Source: an uncultured Clostridia bacterium | Lineage (GTDB): Bacteria; Bacillota; Clostridia; Christensenellales; Aristaeellaceae | NCBI GenBank assembly: GCA_934630975.1 | Contig: CAKTXH010000016.1 | Coordinates: 1 to 36,459 of the forward strand | Reading direction: 5' to 3' | Length of the DNA: 36,459 nucleotides | In this document: piece after piece, positions 29,349-36,459 of the stretch | Position numbering within the stretch: position 1 is the first letter of the stretch | Layout: each line of letters starts with the position of its first letter | Program-made: the position numbers and the translations under genes | The notes under the pieces: generated by a model | What the model was told of the DNA's origin: nothing | Seen by the model: the letters and a program-made list of their open reading frames with translations, nothing else | The model's database searches: none

Positions 29349-31664
29349 TTATTCAACCGACTTCAGCGCTTCAACCATGTCGATCTTCTGCACTTTGCGC
29401 GCCAGCATGCGCTGGAGCAGCTCGGAGAACAGATAGGTGACGACACAGGCGATGGCGATGGATTGGATCGTCGGCGCGCCGGGATAGAAACCGCTTTCCG
29501 GCTCGCAGGTGTGCATGATGATATCCGTCAGCGCGATGCCCGGCCATACGCCCAGCGCCACGCCGAAGAAGGAGATGATGGAGTTTTCGCGCATGATCAG
29601 GTGGCGGATCTCCTTCTGGTGGTAGCCCAGCACCTTGAGCGTTGCGTATTCGCGCGTGCGCTCGACGAAGTTCATCAGGCCCATGTTGTAGCAGATGACG
29701 AACGCCAGCGCCAGCGCGATGCAGGTCAGCATCGTGAACACGGCGGAGAGCGAATCGAGCATCTGCATCATGTCGTCAATCAGCTTGGCCGGGTAATCCA
29801 GGCTGTCCACCTCGTCCATATCCGCAAGCTCGGCGAGATAGGTCTCGCTCGGGTTTTTGAGCATCAGGCCGGTGGGCGTGAATTCGCCCTTGCGCAGGGA
29901 TTCCCACGTCGTGCGGCTGAGGTAGATGCCCTGCGTGACGTTGTTGTAGACGATCTGGCCGATGGCGATGGTAAACGGCTCGTCGTCGCCGGGCAGGTAA
30001 ACCCGAACGGTATCGCCGACGTGCAGGTTCAGCGTCTGCGTCAGCTTGTAGGTGATGGCTGCCGTGCCGGTTTCCAGCTTGACGAAGCTTTCGTCCTTGC
30101 CGAGGTTGATCATCGTCTGGTCGTCTTCCAGCACGGTCATGCGCTCGGTGCGCGTACCCGCGTCCGTGCGAAGCGAGACGGATTTCTCCATCAGACATTC
30201 GGCTGCGTCCGCGTCGGCGCGGCGCTCATAGCTTTCGGCCTTATCCACCGTGCCCGTGAAGTTGGCGATCACGTCGTAATCCAGCGACTGGGTGTAATAC
30301 TTCACGCTCAGCGACGTGACGGAATCCTGAAGGCCCAGCGAGGTGATGATCAGCATCGTGCAGCACAGCAGGCCGACGAGCATCATGATGGTGCGCAGCT
30401 TGTTGCGCATCAGGTTGCGGACGACCATCTTCGTGTTGAAGCTGAACCGCGACCAGAGCCACGTGATGCGCTCCAGCAGGATGCGCTTGCCGTTCTTCGG
30501 CGGCTTGGCGCGCAGCAGCGAGGCCGTGCACTCCTTCGCCGCGCTCTTGTAGGAGTGCAGCAGGATGAACATGCTCATCACCACGCTGAGCACTGTCATG
30601 CCCCAGGCAAAGGCGGAGATCGGCGGCGTGAGCCGGTAAGGCATCTCGTTCTGCGCAATCAGCGTATCCCACAGCAGATAGGGCAGCGTGCTGTGGCCGA
30701 TGAGCGTACCCAGCACCGCGCCGATGGCCGACGGGGCGATGGCGTAGGAGAGATAGTGCATCTTGATCTGATGCGCGGAGAAGCCGAGCGCCTGCAAGGT
30801 GCCCATCTGCATGCGCTGGTTGTCGATCATACGGGAAAGGGTCGTCATGACGATCAGCGCGGCGACGGCGTAAGCCAGCACCGGGAAGATGAGCGTCATG
30901 TTTTCAAACATCTGCGCGTCGTTGTTGGCGCGCGCCGTGCTCATGTGCGCGGTGCGGTCCACGACCAGCGCGTCGGGCAGGACGTTCTCGATCTCGGCCT
31001 GCACGGCGTCGCTGTCCGCGCCGTCGGCCATCGTGGCGACGATCTGCGTCAGCGGCAGTTCCGGGATGGCGCAGGAGTTGACGAGAATGAAGCCGTACTT
31101 ATCCGGGTTGGCGGCCATGCCGTCGGTGACGACGATGTACTCCGGGCTGACGACAATGCCGCGGATGGTGAACGGATATTGCTGGCCGTTCAGCTTTACC
31201 GTCAGCCGGTCGCCCAGCGAAAGCCCCTTCGACTGCGCGAAGCGCTCCTCAACGAGGCAGCCGCGCGGGTCGTTGGCTTCCAGCAGCTCACCCTCGCGCA
31301 GCAGCGGCTTGTTGATGGCCATTTCGCCGTCGTAGACCGTGACGGAGACGGAAACGTCATCCGGGAGCGTCGTATCCAGATCCATCGAGGCGCGCGCGCA
31401 GACCTCTTTCACATCCGGCAGCGCCGCGACCTTTTCCAGCGCGGTGCGGTCGGCGGTGGGAAGGGTGATCCAGAAATCGGCGAGGTTGTTTTCCTCATAA
31501 TAGGTGTTGAGCGTCGTGCGGATCATGCGCGCCATGCCATCCAGCGCGGAAAACGCGAACGTGCCGAGCGCGCACAGCGCAATGATGGAAAGAAACTGCA
31601 TCGCCGCCCGCGACATGTCGCGGTAAAGTTTCTTTCGCAGCATATTGTTCTTCGGCTTTACCAT
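29349..31664 (-). CDS. ABC transporter permease, FtsX/MacB type
   Basis: 771 residues from ATG 31664, which overlaps the ATPase gene by seven bases and uses the GGAGG inside it. N-terminal helix at about 20-42 (MQFLSIIALCALGTFAFSAL), a large extracytoplasmic region, a first block of three helices (about 280-400), another N-terminal-like helix (about 435-455, NKLRTIMMLVGLLCCTMLII), a second outside domain and a final three-helix block (about 640-765). This duplicated FtsX layout belongs to MacB-like exporters that do not move substrate through the membrane pore but push it outside. Partner of the ATPase and adaptor. Confidence 0.92.
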   Translation of the reverse strand: MVKPKNNMLRKKLYRDMSRAAMQFLSIIALCALGTFAFSALDGMARMIRTTLNTYYEENNLADFWITLPTADRTALEKVAALPDVKEVCARASMDLDTTLPDDVSVSVTVYDGEMAINKPLLREGELLEANDPRGCLVEERFAQSKGLSLGDRLTVKLNGQQYPFTIRGIVVSPEYIVVTDGMAANPDKYGFILVNSCAIPELPLTQIVATMADGADSDAVQAEIENVLPDALVVDRTAHMSTARANNDAQMFENMTLIFPVLAYAVAALIVMTTLSRMIDNQRMQMGTLQALGFSAHQIKMHYLSYAIAPSAIGAVLGTLIGHSTLPYLLWDTLIAQNEMPYRLTPPISAFAWGMTVLSVVMSMFILLHSYKSAAKECTASLLRAKPPKNGKRILLERITWLWSRFSFNTKMVVRNLMRNKLRTIMMLVGLLCCTMLIITSLGLQDSVTSLSVKYYTQSLDYDVIANFTGTVDKAESYERRADADAAECLMEKSVSLRTDAGTRTERMTVLEDDQTMINLGKDESFVKLETGTAAITYKLTQTLNLHVGDTVRVYLPGDDEPFTIAIGQIVYNNVTQGIYLSRTTWESLRKGEFTPTGLMLKNPSETYLAELADMDEVDSLDYPAKLIDDMMQMLDSLSAVFTMLTCIALALAFVICYNMGLMNFVERTREYATLKVLGYHQKEIRHLIMRENSIISFFGVALGVWPGIALTDIIMHTCEPESGFYPGAPTIQSIAIACVVTYLFSELLQRMLARKVQKIDMVEALKSVE

Positions 31665-32359
31665 GCGATATCCTCCACGCGGGCGGGATGCTCGCATGTT
31701 TCAATCGACTCGATGCCGCCGTTCTTCACGCGGATAACGCGGTTGCCCAGCGGGGCGATCATCGCGTTGTGCGTGATGATGACGACGGTGGCGTTGTGTG
31801 TGCGGCAAACGTCCGTCAGGAGCGAGAGCACCTGCACGCCGGTCTTGGAATCCAGCGCGCCGGTCGGCTCGTCGCACAGCAGCAGCGCCGGGTTCTTGCA
31901 CAGCGCGCGGGCGATGGAAACGCGCTGCTGTTCGCCGCCGGAAAGCTGGGCGGGGAAGTTGTTCATGCGCTGGCTGAGGCCGACCTGCTCCATGACGGTC
32001 TTGGGGTCGAGCGCATCCTTGCAGACCTGCCGCGCCAGCTCGACGTTTTCAAGCGCCGTCAGGTTGGGCATCAGGTTGTAGAACTGGAAGACGAAGCCGA
32101 CGTCCGTGCGCCGGTAATCCGTCAGCTGCGGGCCGCGAAGGCCGGTGATCTGCTTGCCGCCGACGGTGATGGTGCCGCTGGTGGCCTTATCCATGCCGCC
32201 CAGCAGGTTCAAAATGGTGGTTTTGCCCGCGCCGGAAGGGCCGAGCACCACGCAGAATTCGCCTTTTTCCACGGTGAAATTCACGTCGTCCACGGCCTTG
32301 ACCACGGTGTCGCCCGTCTGATAATACTTGCAGACGTGCTCGAAATTGATATAGCCCAC
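31658..32359 (-). CDS. ABC transporter ATP-binding protein (MacB/LolD type)
   Basis: 233 residues from GTG 32359, preceded by AAAGGAGG six bases upstream; ATG 32377 would place this site inside the gene. Walker A GPSGAGKTT, Q-loop FQFYNLMPNLTALEN, signature LSGGEQQRVSIARAL, Walker B LLLCDEPTGALD and the switch His in VVIITHN are intact. The YYQTGDTVVKAVDDVNFTVE start is typical of MacB-type exporters. First gene of the four-gene operon. Confidence 0.93.
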   Translation of the reverse strand: MGYINFEHVCKYYQTGDTVVKAVDDVNFTVEKGEFCVVLGPSGAGKTTILNLLGGMDKATSGTITVGGKQITGLRGPQLTDYRRTDVGFVFQFYNLMPNLTALENVELARQVCKDALDPKTVMEQVGLSQRMNNFPAQLSGGEQQRVSIARALCKNPALLLCDEPTGALDSKTGVQVLSLLTDVCRTHNATVVIITHNAMIAPLGNRVIRVKNGGIESIETCEHPARVEDIAW

Positions 32360-32392
32360 GGAAAACCTCCTTTTCATCCCCGAAACGGGGAG

Positions 32393-32420
32393 TAAAAACA
32401 AATGTTTGCTTTTGTTTTTA
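32393..32420. promoter_or_regulatory. Operator-like inverted repeat 2 of the ABC operon
   Basis: TAAAAACAAA - 8 bases - TTTGTTTTTA, perfect 10-base arms. It lies in the leader, 34 bases upstream of the GTG. Same arms and spacing as the repeat at 32470. Confidence 0.7.
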
Positions 32421-32432
32421 TGCTGCCCGAAG

Positions 32433-32456
32433 AAAAACGCCGGGTGAAAGGCGGCG
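32433..32456 (-). terminator. Terminator-like hairpin in the ABC operon leader
   Basis: Minus strand: CGCCG (32456-32452), 9-base loop, CGGCG (32442-32438), then TTTTT. Short stem, so strength is uncertain; it lies between the two operators. Confidence 0.4.
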
Positions 32457-32469
32457 CGCGGCAGAATCG

Positions 32470-32525
32470 TAAAAACAAAATCTGATATTTGTTTTTATTA
32501 TATGCAAAGAAAGAAGCGCTGTCAA
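32470..32525 (-). promoter_or_regulatory. Promoter and operator 1 of the ABC operon
   Basis: Minus strand: -35 TTGACA (32520-32525), 17-base spacer, -10 TATAAT (32497-32502), full consensus. TAAAAACAAA - 8 bases - TTTGTTTTTA at 32470-32497 starts at the last base of the -10 and covers the start site. A bound TetR protein would block the promoter. Confidence 0.85.
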
Positions 32526-32603
32526 GCCAAAGCCGCAAAAAAACGACTGACTCGCGCGCTTTTCAATCCGTTGAATTTTGGAAAACCGGCATGGCCTGAA
32601 AAA

Positions 32604-33419
32604 TCACGGAGAGGCCATCGGCTTTTGGCCGCCGCGCGGCTTGAGCACGTCGGCGAAGGGATCGTCGTCCTGCGCTTCGTCGATCAGGCCGTCGGATTTG
32701 AGCATGTCGCGCATGACGTCCATCTCGCTTTCCAGGTCAATGAAGCGGTATTCGTCCAGCGCTTCGGCCTGCTTGCGGAAGGCCTTGTCGATTTCGCCGA
32801 CGGCCTGTGAAATCCGCGCGCGCACTTCGCGCGCCTTGGGCGAGTTCGCGCCGTTTTCGAGCTTGGCGCGCGCCTCGAGCAGGCGCAGCGTCGTCGGCAG
32901 GTAATAGCGCAGGAAGGTGCGCAGCTGGGAGAGCAGCTGCGGGCGCTGTTCCAGGACGGAGAGAATCTGGCCGCAGCTGTTTTCGATGGAATCAATTTGC
33001 GAGGAAAGCTCCGGGTCGGGAATCAGGTCGTTGGCGTGGCGGATGCGGCGCATGGCGGCGCGCCCTTCGCGGATGACCTCGGCCACCTCGTCGCTTTCGG
33101 AATCCGCCGTCTCTTCCACGGGCTGTGCGGCGCGGCGCGCGCGGGAAGCGGAATCCTCCGTTTTCTGCCATGCGTCCCGAATCTCGTCGTCGTCGGTGAC
33201 GGTATAATCGGCGTCGGCGCGGGCGTTTCCATGACGGTCGTAGACCGTGCTCCAATCGCCGTCCTCGGCATCCTCATCGTCCGCCGCCTTGGTCAGCGCG
33301 TGGAACACGATGTATACGGCAATCGGGCCGATGGGGCCGCCGATGGCCAGCGACATGGCGTACCACGCCCAGCGGGGCAGATAATCCAGCTTGCGAAGCA
33401 GGCGCTTTGCGTTCTTCAT
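32604..33419 (-). CDS. XpaC family membrane protein (second)
   Basis: 271 residues from ATG 33419 behind GGAGGATAG. A basic N-terminus and one or two membrane helices (about 10-45, YLPRWAWYAMSLAIGGPIGP, IAVYIVFHAL), an acidic linker (about 48-130), then the XpaC core with SSQIDSIENSCGQILSVLEQ, LLSQLRTFLRYYLPTTLRLL and the hallmark YRFIDLESEMDVMRDMLKSD. The C-terminal half closely matches the XpaC protein at 11655, down to the DDPFA tail, but the linker is much longer and there is no telA next to it. A monocistronic paralogue with its own promoter. Confidence 0.85.
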   Translation of the reverse strand: MKNAKRLLRKLDYLPRWAWYAMSLAIGGPIGPIAVYIVFHALTKAADDEDAEDGDWSTVYDRHGNARADADYTVTDDDEIRDAWQKTEDSASRARRAAQPVEETADSESDEVAEVIREGRAAMRRIRHANDLIPDPELSSQIDSIENSCGQILSVLEQRPQLLSQLRTFLRYYLPTTLRLLEARAKLENGANSPKAREVRARISQAVGEIDKAFRKQAEALDEYRFIDLESEMDVMRDMLKSDGLIDEAQDDDPFADVLKPRGGQKPMASP

Positions 33420-33472
33420 CTTTTCTATCCTCCGGGGAGAACCCTTGTAATCCATTGGCTTCAATCCCTATC

Positions 33473-33501
33473 ATTATAGCAAACTATGGGGCGGTTGTCA
33501 T
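33473..33501 (-). promoter_or_regulatory. Promoter of the second XpaC gene
   Basis: Minus strand: -35 ATGACA (33496-33501), 17-base spacer, -10 TATAAT (33473-33478) with TGC in front. Confidence 0.65.
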
Positions 33502-33513
33502 TAAAAAAGGATG

Positions 33514-33550
33514 AAAAAACCCGCTCAGTTCAAGGGCTGAGGCGGGTTTT
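33514..33550 (-). terminator. Terminator after the AI-2E-type gene
   Basis: Minus strand: AAAACCCGCCTCAG pairs with CTGAGCGGGTTTT (one bulge) around CCCTTGAA, followed by TTTTTT. Confidence 0.85.
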
Positions 33551-33553
33551 GCG

Positions 33554-34813
33554 TTATGCCTTGTTCTTTTTGCCGAAGGAGAACAGTTTTTTCTTCTCAC
33601 CGTTTTTGGCCGCGGGCCGCGTGGTCGGCGGTTCCTGCGTCTTGGTCGGCACGGGGCGCGCGACGGTCTTGCGGATATCGTTCGCGACGAAGTGGATATC
33701 GCTCAACACGCCGTCCAGCACGCCGGTCTTGAGGAAATTCACGCCGGTGATCCAGATGATCGGGGCGACGACCAGACCCGTTACGCCCGCGATGCGCATG
33801 CCCGCGTACATCGAAAACAGCATTTGCAGCGAGGAGAAGCCCGTCGCGCCGCCGAGGATGCGCGGCTCGAAGATGCGGCGGATGATATACAGGATGCCGT
33901 AAAGCAGCAGCAGCTTCCAGCCCATATCAAACAGGCCGATGGCCATGCAGATCAGGCCCCACGGCACGAGCACCGTGCCCGCGCCGAAGAAGGGAATAAA
34001 ATCCAGAAACGCGAGCACCAGCGCAATCGGCAGCGGATAGGGCACGCCGATGATGAAGAACGCGACGAGGATAATGCCCATATCCAGCAGCGCGAAAATC
34101 AACTGGGAGCGGAAGAAGCCGAACACTGCCGCGCGGAAGCTGTGACCCATCAGGCGCACGGAGTTCTTGCCGCGAACGCCGAGATAGCCGTAGATGTTTT
34201 CGCGCAGATTCGGGAAATCCGCCGTGATGATGCAGCTGGCGAGCACCAGCACCGTCAGGAAGATGACGAAATTGGGCACTTCGAGCGCAACGTTGCGGGA
34301 GATGCTCATCACATAGCCCAGCGCGCCGGAGAGCAGGGTTTTGAGCCATTCCCACGCGCTGTTGAGCAGGGAGAAGATCTCGTCGCCCACGCTGGCGTAT
34401 TCGGCGGGGAGGCGGCCCAGCACCTCTTGCAGCCAGGTGATCAGCTCGTTGTACAGCCCCTGCAAATCGGCGATGAAGCCGGGCACGCTGCGCGCCAGAT
34501 CAATGGCCTGCGAAATCAGCTGCCCCGCGAAGAACAGGCACAGGCCGAACAGCAGCGCGTAAAACACCAGCACGAGGATGTAGGAAAACAGGCGGCGGGT
34601 CAGCCGAAGGTGGCGCTGAAGCCACGCGATGACCGGGTTGAACATCCACGCCATGATAAACGCGAGGATGAACGGCAGCAGAATACCGACAATTGGGCCG
34701 CCGAGCAGCGCGAGCGCGACGACGCTGACGATGCCGACGCTGATTTCGGCAATCAGGCGCAGATAGGTGCGGCGGCGCTCGTTCATCGGTTCGGGGGTGC
34801 GGGAATCACTCAT
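33554..34813 (-). CDS. AI-2E family transporter (YdiK/TqsA-like permease)
   Basis: 419 residues from ATG 34813; AAAGGA lies eleven bases upstream. About eight membrane helices: two close together at the N-terminus (about 18-50, VVALALLGGPIVGILLPFIL), one at about 65-90, a central soluble stretch, then a cluster from about 190 with the family marker FIPFFGAGTVLVPWGL and the C-terminal YAGMRIAGVTGLVVAPI. The tail is basic. Members export small molecules such as AI-2 in E. coli or act as Na+/H+ antiporters; the substrate here is unknown. It follows the LCP gene after 34 bases, so they are probably co-transcribed. Confidence 0.9.
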   Translation of the reverse strand: MSDSRTPEPMNERRRTYLRLIAEISVGIVSVVALALLGGPIVGILLPFILAFIMAWMFNPVIAWLQRHLRLTRRLFSYILVLVFYALLFGLCLFFAGQLISQAIDLARSVPGFIADLQGLYNELITWLQEVLGRLPAEYASVGDEIFSLLNSAWEWLKTLLSGALGYVMSISRNVALEVPNFVIFLTVLVLASCIITADFPNLRENIYGYLGVRGKNSVRLMGHSFRAAVFGFFRSQLIFALLDMGIILVAFFIIGVPYPLPIALVLAFLDFIPFFGAGTVLVPWGLICMAIGLFDMGWKLLLLYGILYIIRRIFEPRILGGATGFSSLQMLFSMYAGMRIAGVTGLVVAPIIWITGVNFLKTGVLDGVLSDIHFVANDIRKTVARPVPTKTQEPPTTRPAAKNGEKKKLFSFGKKNKA

Positions 34814-34847
34814 GAAGCATCCATTCCTTTCAAACAAAGGGGAGAAA

Positions 34848-35723
34848 TCAGTCGGCCTTCGGCGCGGGCAGGCCGAGCGACTCGTGCAGCAGGCGGACGT
34901 TTTCATCCAGATTGAGAACGACGCTGCTGTCGCCGCCGTAATGCCAGTAACCGTCATACGGCACGGCGCAGCGGATCACCTTCGCGCCGCGCATCCAGAG
35001 CGCGTCAAAGACGAGCTTGGCCTGCTCTCCGCCGCTCAGGGAGGAGTGCCACGCGTGGCTCATGCTCTTGACGACGGAAACCACGTTCACCGCGGTCATT
35101 TTCCGCGTCTGCTGTACCAGCGCGGAGAAGAGCTTGGTCTGCCGGTCGCCGCGGCCCATGTCGTTATCCAGCTTGCGGCAGCGCGCGTAGCAGAGCGACT
35201 GCGCGCCGTTGAGGCGGCACAGCCCTTCGGCGAGCGGATAATCGGGATAAACGCCTTCGCGCCCGTTGATGTAACGGGCTTCCGCGTCGGTCAGCTCGAC
35301 CTCGGCGCCGCCCATCGCGTCGATGATGGTGATGACGGAGGAGAAATTGACGCGGAACCAGCCGTCGATCTTGAGGTCGAAGACGCGTTCGAGCGTATCG
35401 ACCAGCGCATCCTCGTCGCGCGTGCGGACGATGGTGTTGAGCTTGACGTTTTTATTGTATTCGTTGGGCACGGCAATATCGCGCGCAAACGTGACGGCGT
35501 GGATTTTGCCGGCGTCAAAGCCGACCTGCACGAGCATCATCACGTCGCTGCGGCCGCTGTCGTTGAGCGAGCCGTAATTGTCGATGCCCATGATCAGAAA
35601 GGTCTTTGTGCCGTGCGGATGGAAAATCAGCACGAACGCGAGCAGCACGACGGCGGCAATCAGCGCGATGCGCGCCGCCCTGTGCTTGGAGAAGAACGAT
35701 TTGATGTTTGATGCGATTTGCAT
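34848..35723 (-). CDS. LytR-CpsA-Psr (LCP) family protein
   Basis: 291 residues from ATG 35723. A short cytoplasmic start with one signal-anchor helix (about 18-34) and an extracellular LCP domain. Pyrophosphate and lipid-binding motifs: GIDNYGS (46-52), NDSGRSDVMMLVQV (54-67), TFARDIAVP (78-86), KLNTIVR (94-100) and later CYARCRKLDNDMGRGDRQTK with the conserved arginines. LCP enzymes attach wall teichoic acids or other glycopolymers from lipid carriers to peptidoglycan. No DUF or C-terminal LytR domain follows. Probably co-transcribed with the AI-2E-type permease. Confidence 0.9.
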   Translation of the reverse strand: MQIASNIKSFFSKHRAARIALIAAVVLLAFVLIFHPHGTKTFLIMGIDNYGSLNDSGRSDVMMLVQVGFDAGKIHAVTFARDIAVPNEYNKNVKLNTIVRTRDEDALVDTLERVFDLKIDGWFRVNFSSVITIIDAMGGAEVELTDAEARYINGREGVYPDYPLAEGLCRLNGAQSLCYARCRKLDNDMGRGDRQTKLFSALVQQTRKMTAVNVVSVVKSMSHAWHSSLSGGEQAKLVFDALWMRGAKVIRCAVPYDGYWHYGGDSSVVLNLDENVRLLHESLGLPAPKAD

Positions 35724-35781
35724 AAGCCCCAGCTTTCCTCAATGTGTACCCCAAAGAATATGCATGAAAAATCCATCTCAC

Positions 35782-35810
35782 AACATAACATAAACGGGGC
35801 TGAAAATCAA
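35782..35810 (-). promoter_or_regulatory. Promoter of the LCP gene
   Basis: Minus strand: -35 TTGATT (35805-35810), 17-base spacer, -10 TATGTT (35782-35787), about 58 bases before the ATG. Confidence 0.5.
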
Positions 35811-35858
35811 GTGAACGGGCACGGAAAACGGGAAATTGAACGGATCAGTCGATTTTTA

Positions 35859-35887
35859 TTGCGATAAGACAGCTTTTCGTGTATAAT
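35859..35887 (+). promoter_or_regulatory. Promoter of the gene at the window end
   Basis: -35 TTGCGA (35859-35864), 17-base spacer, -10 TATAAT (35882-35887). The leader to the GTG at 36066 would be about 170 nt. Confidence 0.7.
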
Positions 35888-36025
35888 AAAAACGTTATGG
35901 ATTTTTGCGCGTCGCCGCAAGCCGGCCTCGCTCAAGATAGATGTGCTTCGTCGGGATGACCTCCGCCGGCACGGCAATGTTTTTTCATGAAAAAGGCGCT
36001 TGAATGAAAGCGTCTGTTTGAAGCT

Positions 36026-36044
36026 GCGCGGGCAAAGCCCGCGC
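36026..36044. repeat. Hairpin in the long 5' leader
   Basis: GCGCGGGC-AAA-GCCCGCGC, perfect 8-bp stem, ending 21 bases before the GTG and about 6 bases before the ribosome site AAAGGAAA. No T-run follows; it may affect translation or RNA stability. Confidence 0.6.
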
Positions 36045-36065
36045 CCAAAGAGAAAGGAAATTTTT

Positions 36066-36459
36066 GTGGCAGAAAACGAAAACAGAGACTTGAATCAGCC
36101 CAGTCAGCATCAAAATCAAAATAACGGCAATAACAATAACCCCAATAACGGCCGTCAGGATGCGCCCCAGCGCGCGCCGCGCCGCCGCCCGATGCCCAGA
36201 AGAACCGCCGCCAAGCCGACTGCCGAAGGCGAGACGCAGACGGCGGCCGCCGCGCCGCGTAAGCCGCGCATGCCCAGAAAGCCGCGCGCCCAGCAGCCGC
36301 AGACCGCCGAGCAGACGGCGGACAAGCCGCAGGAGGCCGCCAAGTCCGCCCAGCCGCGCCGCCCGCGCATGCCGCGCAAGCCGATGAACCCGGCGGCCGC
36401 GCAGACCGCAAACGGCGATAAGCCGCAGGCCGCTCAGACCCCGCGCGCGCCGCGCACGA
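36066..36459 (+). CDS. Partial protein with Asn/Gln-rich and Arg/Pro-rich N-terminal region
   Basis: GTG 36066 with AAAGGAAA nine bases upstream opens a frame that runs off the window after 131 codons. The visible part is disordered: an Asn/Gln-rich segment (about residues 11-30), then basic repeats of the type RPMPRRTA, RKPRMPRKPRA, RRPRMPRKPM alternating with acidic-polar spacers (EGETQT, AEQTADKPQE). Such tails precede nucleic-acid enzymes in Clostridia, for example RNase J or Rho, but the catalytic part is outside the window, so no function is assigned. The long leader with a hairpin would suit an autoregulated RNA enzyme; that is speculation. Confidence 0.75.
   Translation, partial: MAENENRDLNQPSQHQNQNNGNNNNPNNGRQDAPQRAPRRRPMPRRTAAKPTAEGETQTAAAAPRKPRMPRKPRAQQPQTAEQTADKPQEAAKSAQPRRPRMPRKPMNPAAAQTANGDKPQAAQTPRAPRT

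Noticed and set aside
29316..32081. 921-codon plus-strand frame
   Set aside because: Antisense to the ABC permease and ATPase genes, which have full motifs; the composition is that of a shadow frame.
32393..32497. The two TAAAAACAAA repeats as RNA hairpins only
   Set aside because: Possible in RNA, but identical arms with different spacers, one overlapping the -10 of an operon with its own TetR gene, fit DNA operators better.
35932..36411. 159-codon minus-strand frame at the end
   Set aside because: Ala/Arg/Cys-rich shadow of the basic low-complexity gene at 36066, without a ribosome site.

Overview
The window reads as a chromosomal piece of a Gram-positive, moderately GC-rich (roughly 60 percent by eye) Clostridia-type Firmicute, probably a gut commensal. 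Supporting signs are strong GGAGG-type ribosome sites, consensus sigma-A promoters with 17-base spacers, AddA rather than RecB, XpaC/TelA, LytR-CpsA-Psr and DUF4230 proteins, a Mn2+ riboswitch, and no outer-membrane genes. I cannot name the species.

Layout. 1-72 is the 3' part of a 5S rRNA and its terminator, the end of an rRNA operon. 120-2800 is lower in GC and partly decayed: an ElbB-like DJ-1 protein, a small hypothetical, a frameshifted secreted protein, and two genes that both lost their 5' ends at one junction near 2547. 2831-6857 holds a DUF4230 membrane protein, a 29-residue membrane peptide, a 906-residue secreted repeat protein and a Nudix hydrolase. 6972-8442 is an ECF sigma/anti-sigma pair. 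8822-12353 is a minus-strand operon xpaC-telA-lemA-small membrane protein-TPM protein. A secreted protein and addA follow. 17310-17618 looks like a type I toxin-antitoxin locus. 17697-19367 is mgtE behind a leader peptide and a switchable terminator. 19634-20834 is a Ca2+/Mn2+ exchanger under a yybP-ykoY riboswitch. 20900-24720 holds two convergent MarR-MATE efflux cassettes. 24786-27311 is a class II UvrA. 27557-32525 is an ABC export operon (ATPase, FtsX-type permease, adaptor, TetR) with two identical operators. 32604-35723 has a second XpaC protein, an AI-2E-type permease and an LCP protein. The window ends inside a protein with a basic, low-complexity N-terminus.

Common themes are cell-envelope maintenance, metal homeostasis (MgtE, Mn/Ca exchanger, TelA) and drug export (two MATE, one ABC, UvrA2), mostly under local regulators.

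Most unusual content: (1) a 122/123-bp element present twice with identical ends, each copy lying between duplicated palindromes (8575-8749 and 27333-27490) and carrying alternative hairpins; (2) a 373-bp element with 48-bp terminal inverted repeats around a 77-bp tandem array, with compensatory changes in its end hairpins (12374-12746); (3) a candidate type I toxin-antitoxin system with convergent promoters and a sequestered ribosome site; (4) a mgtE leader where a leader peptide overlaps a 12-bp antiterminator; (5) short hairpins placed on or directly after many stop codons.
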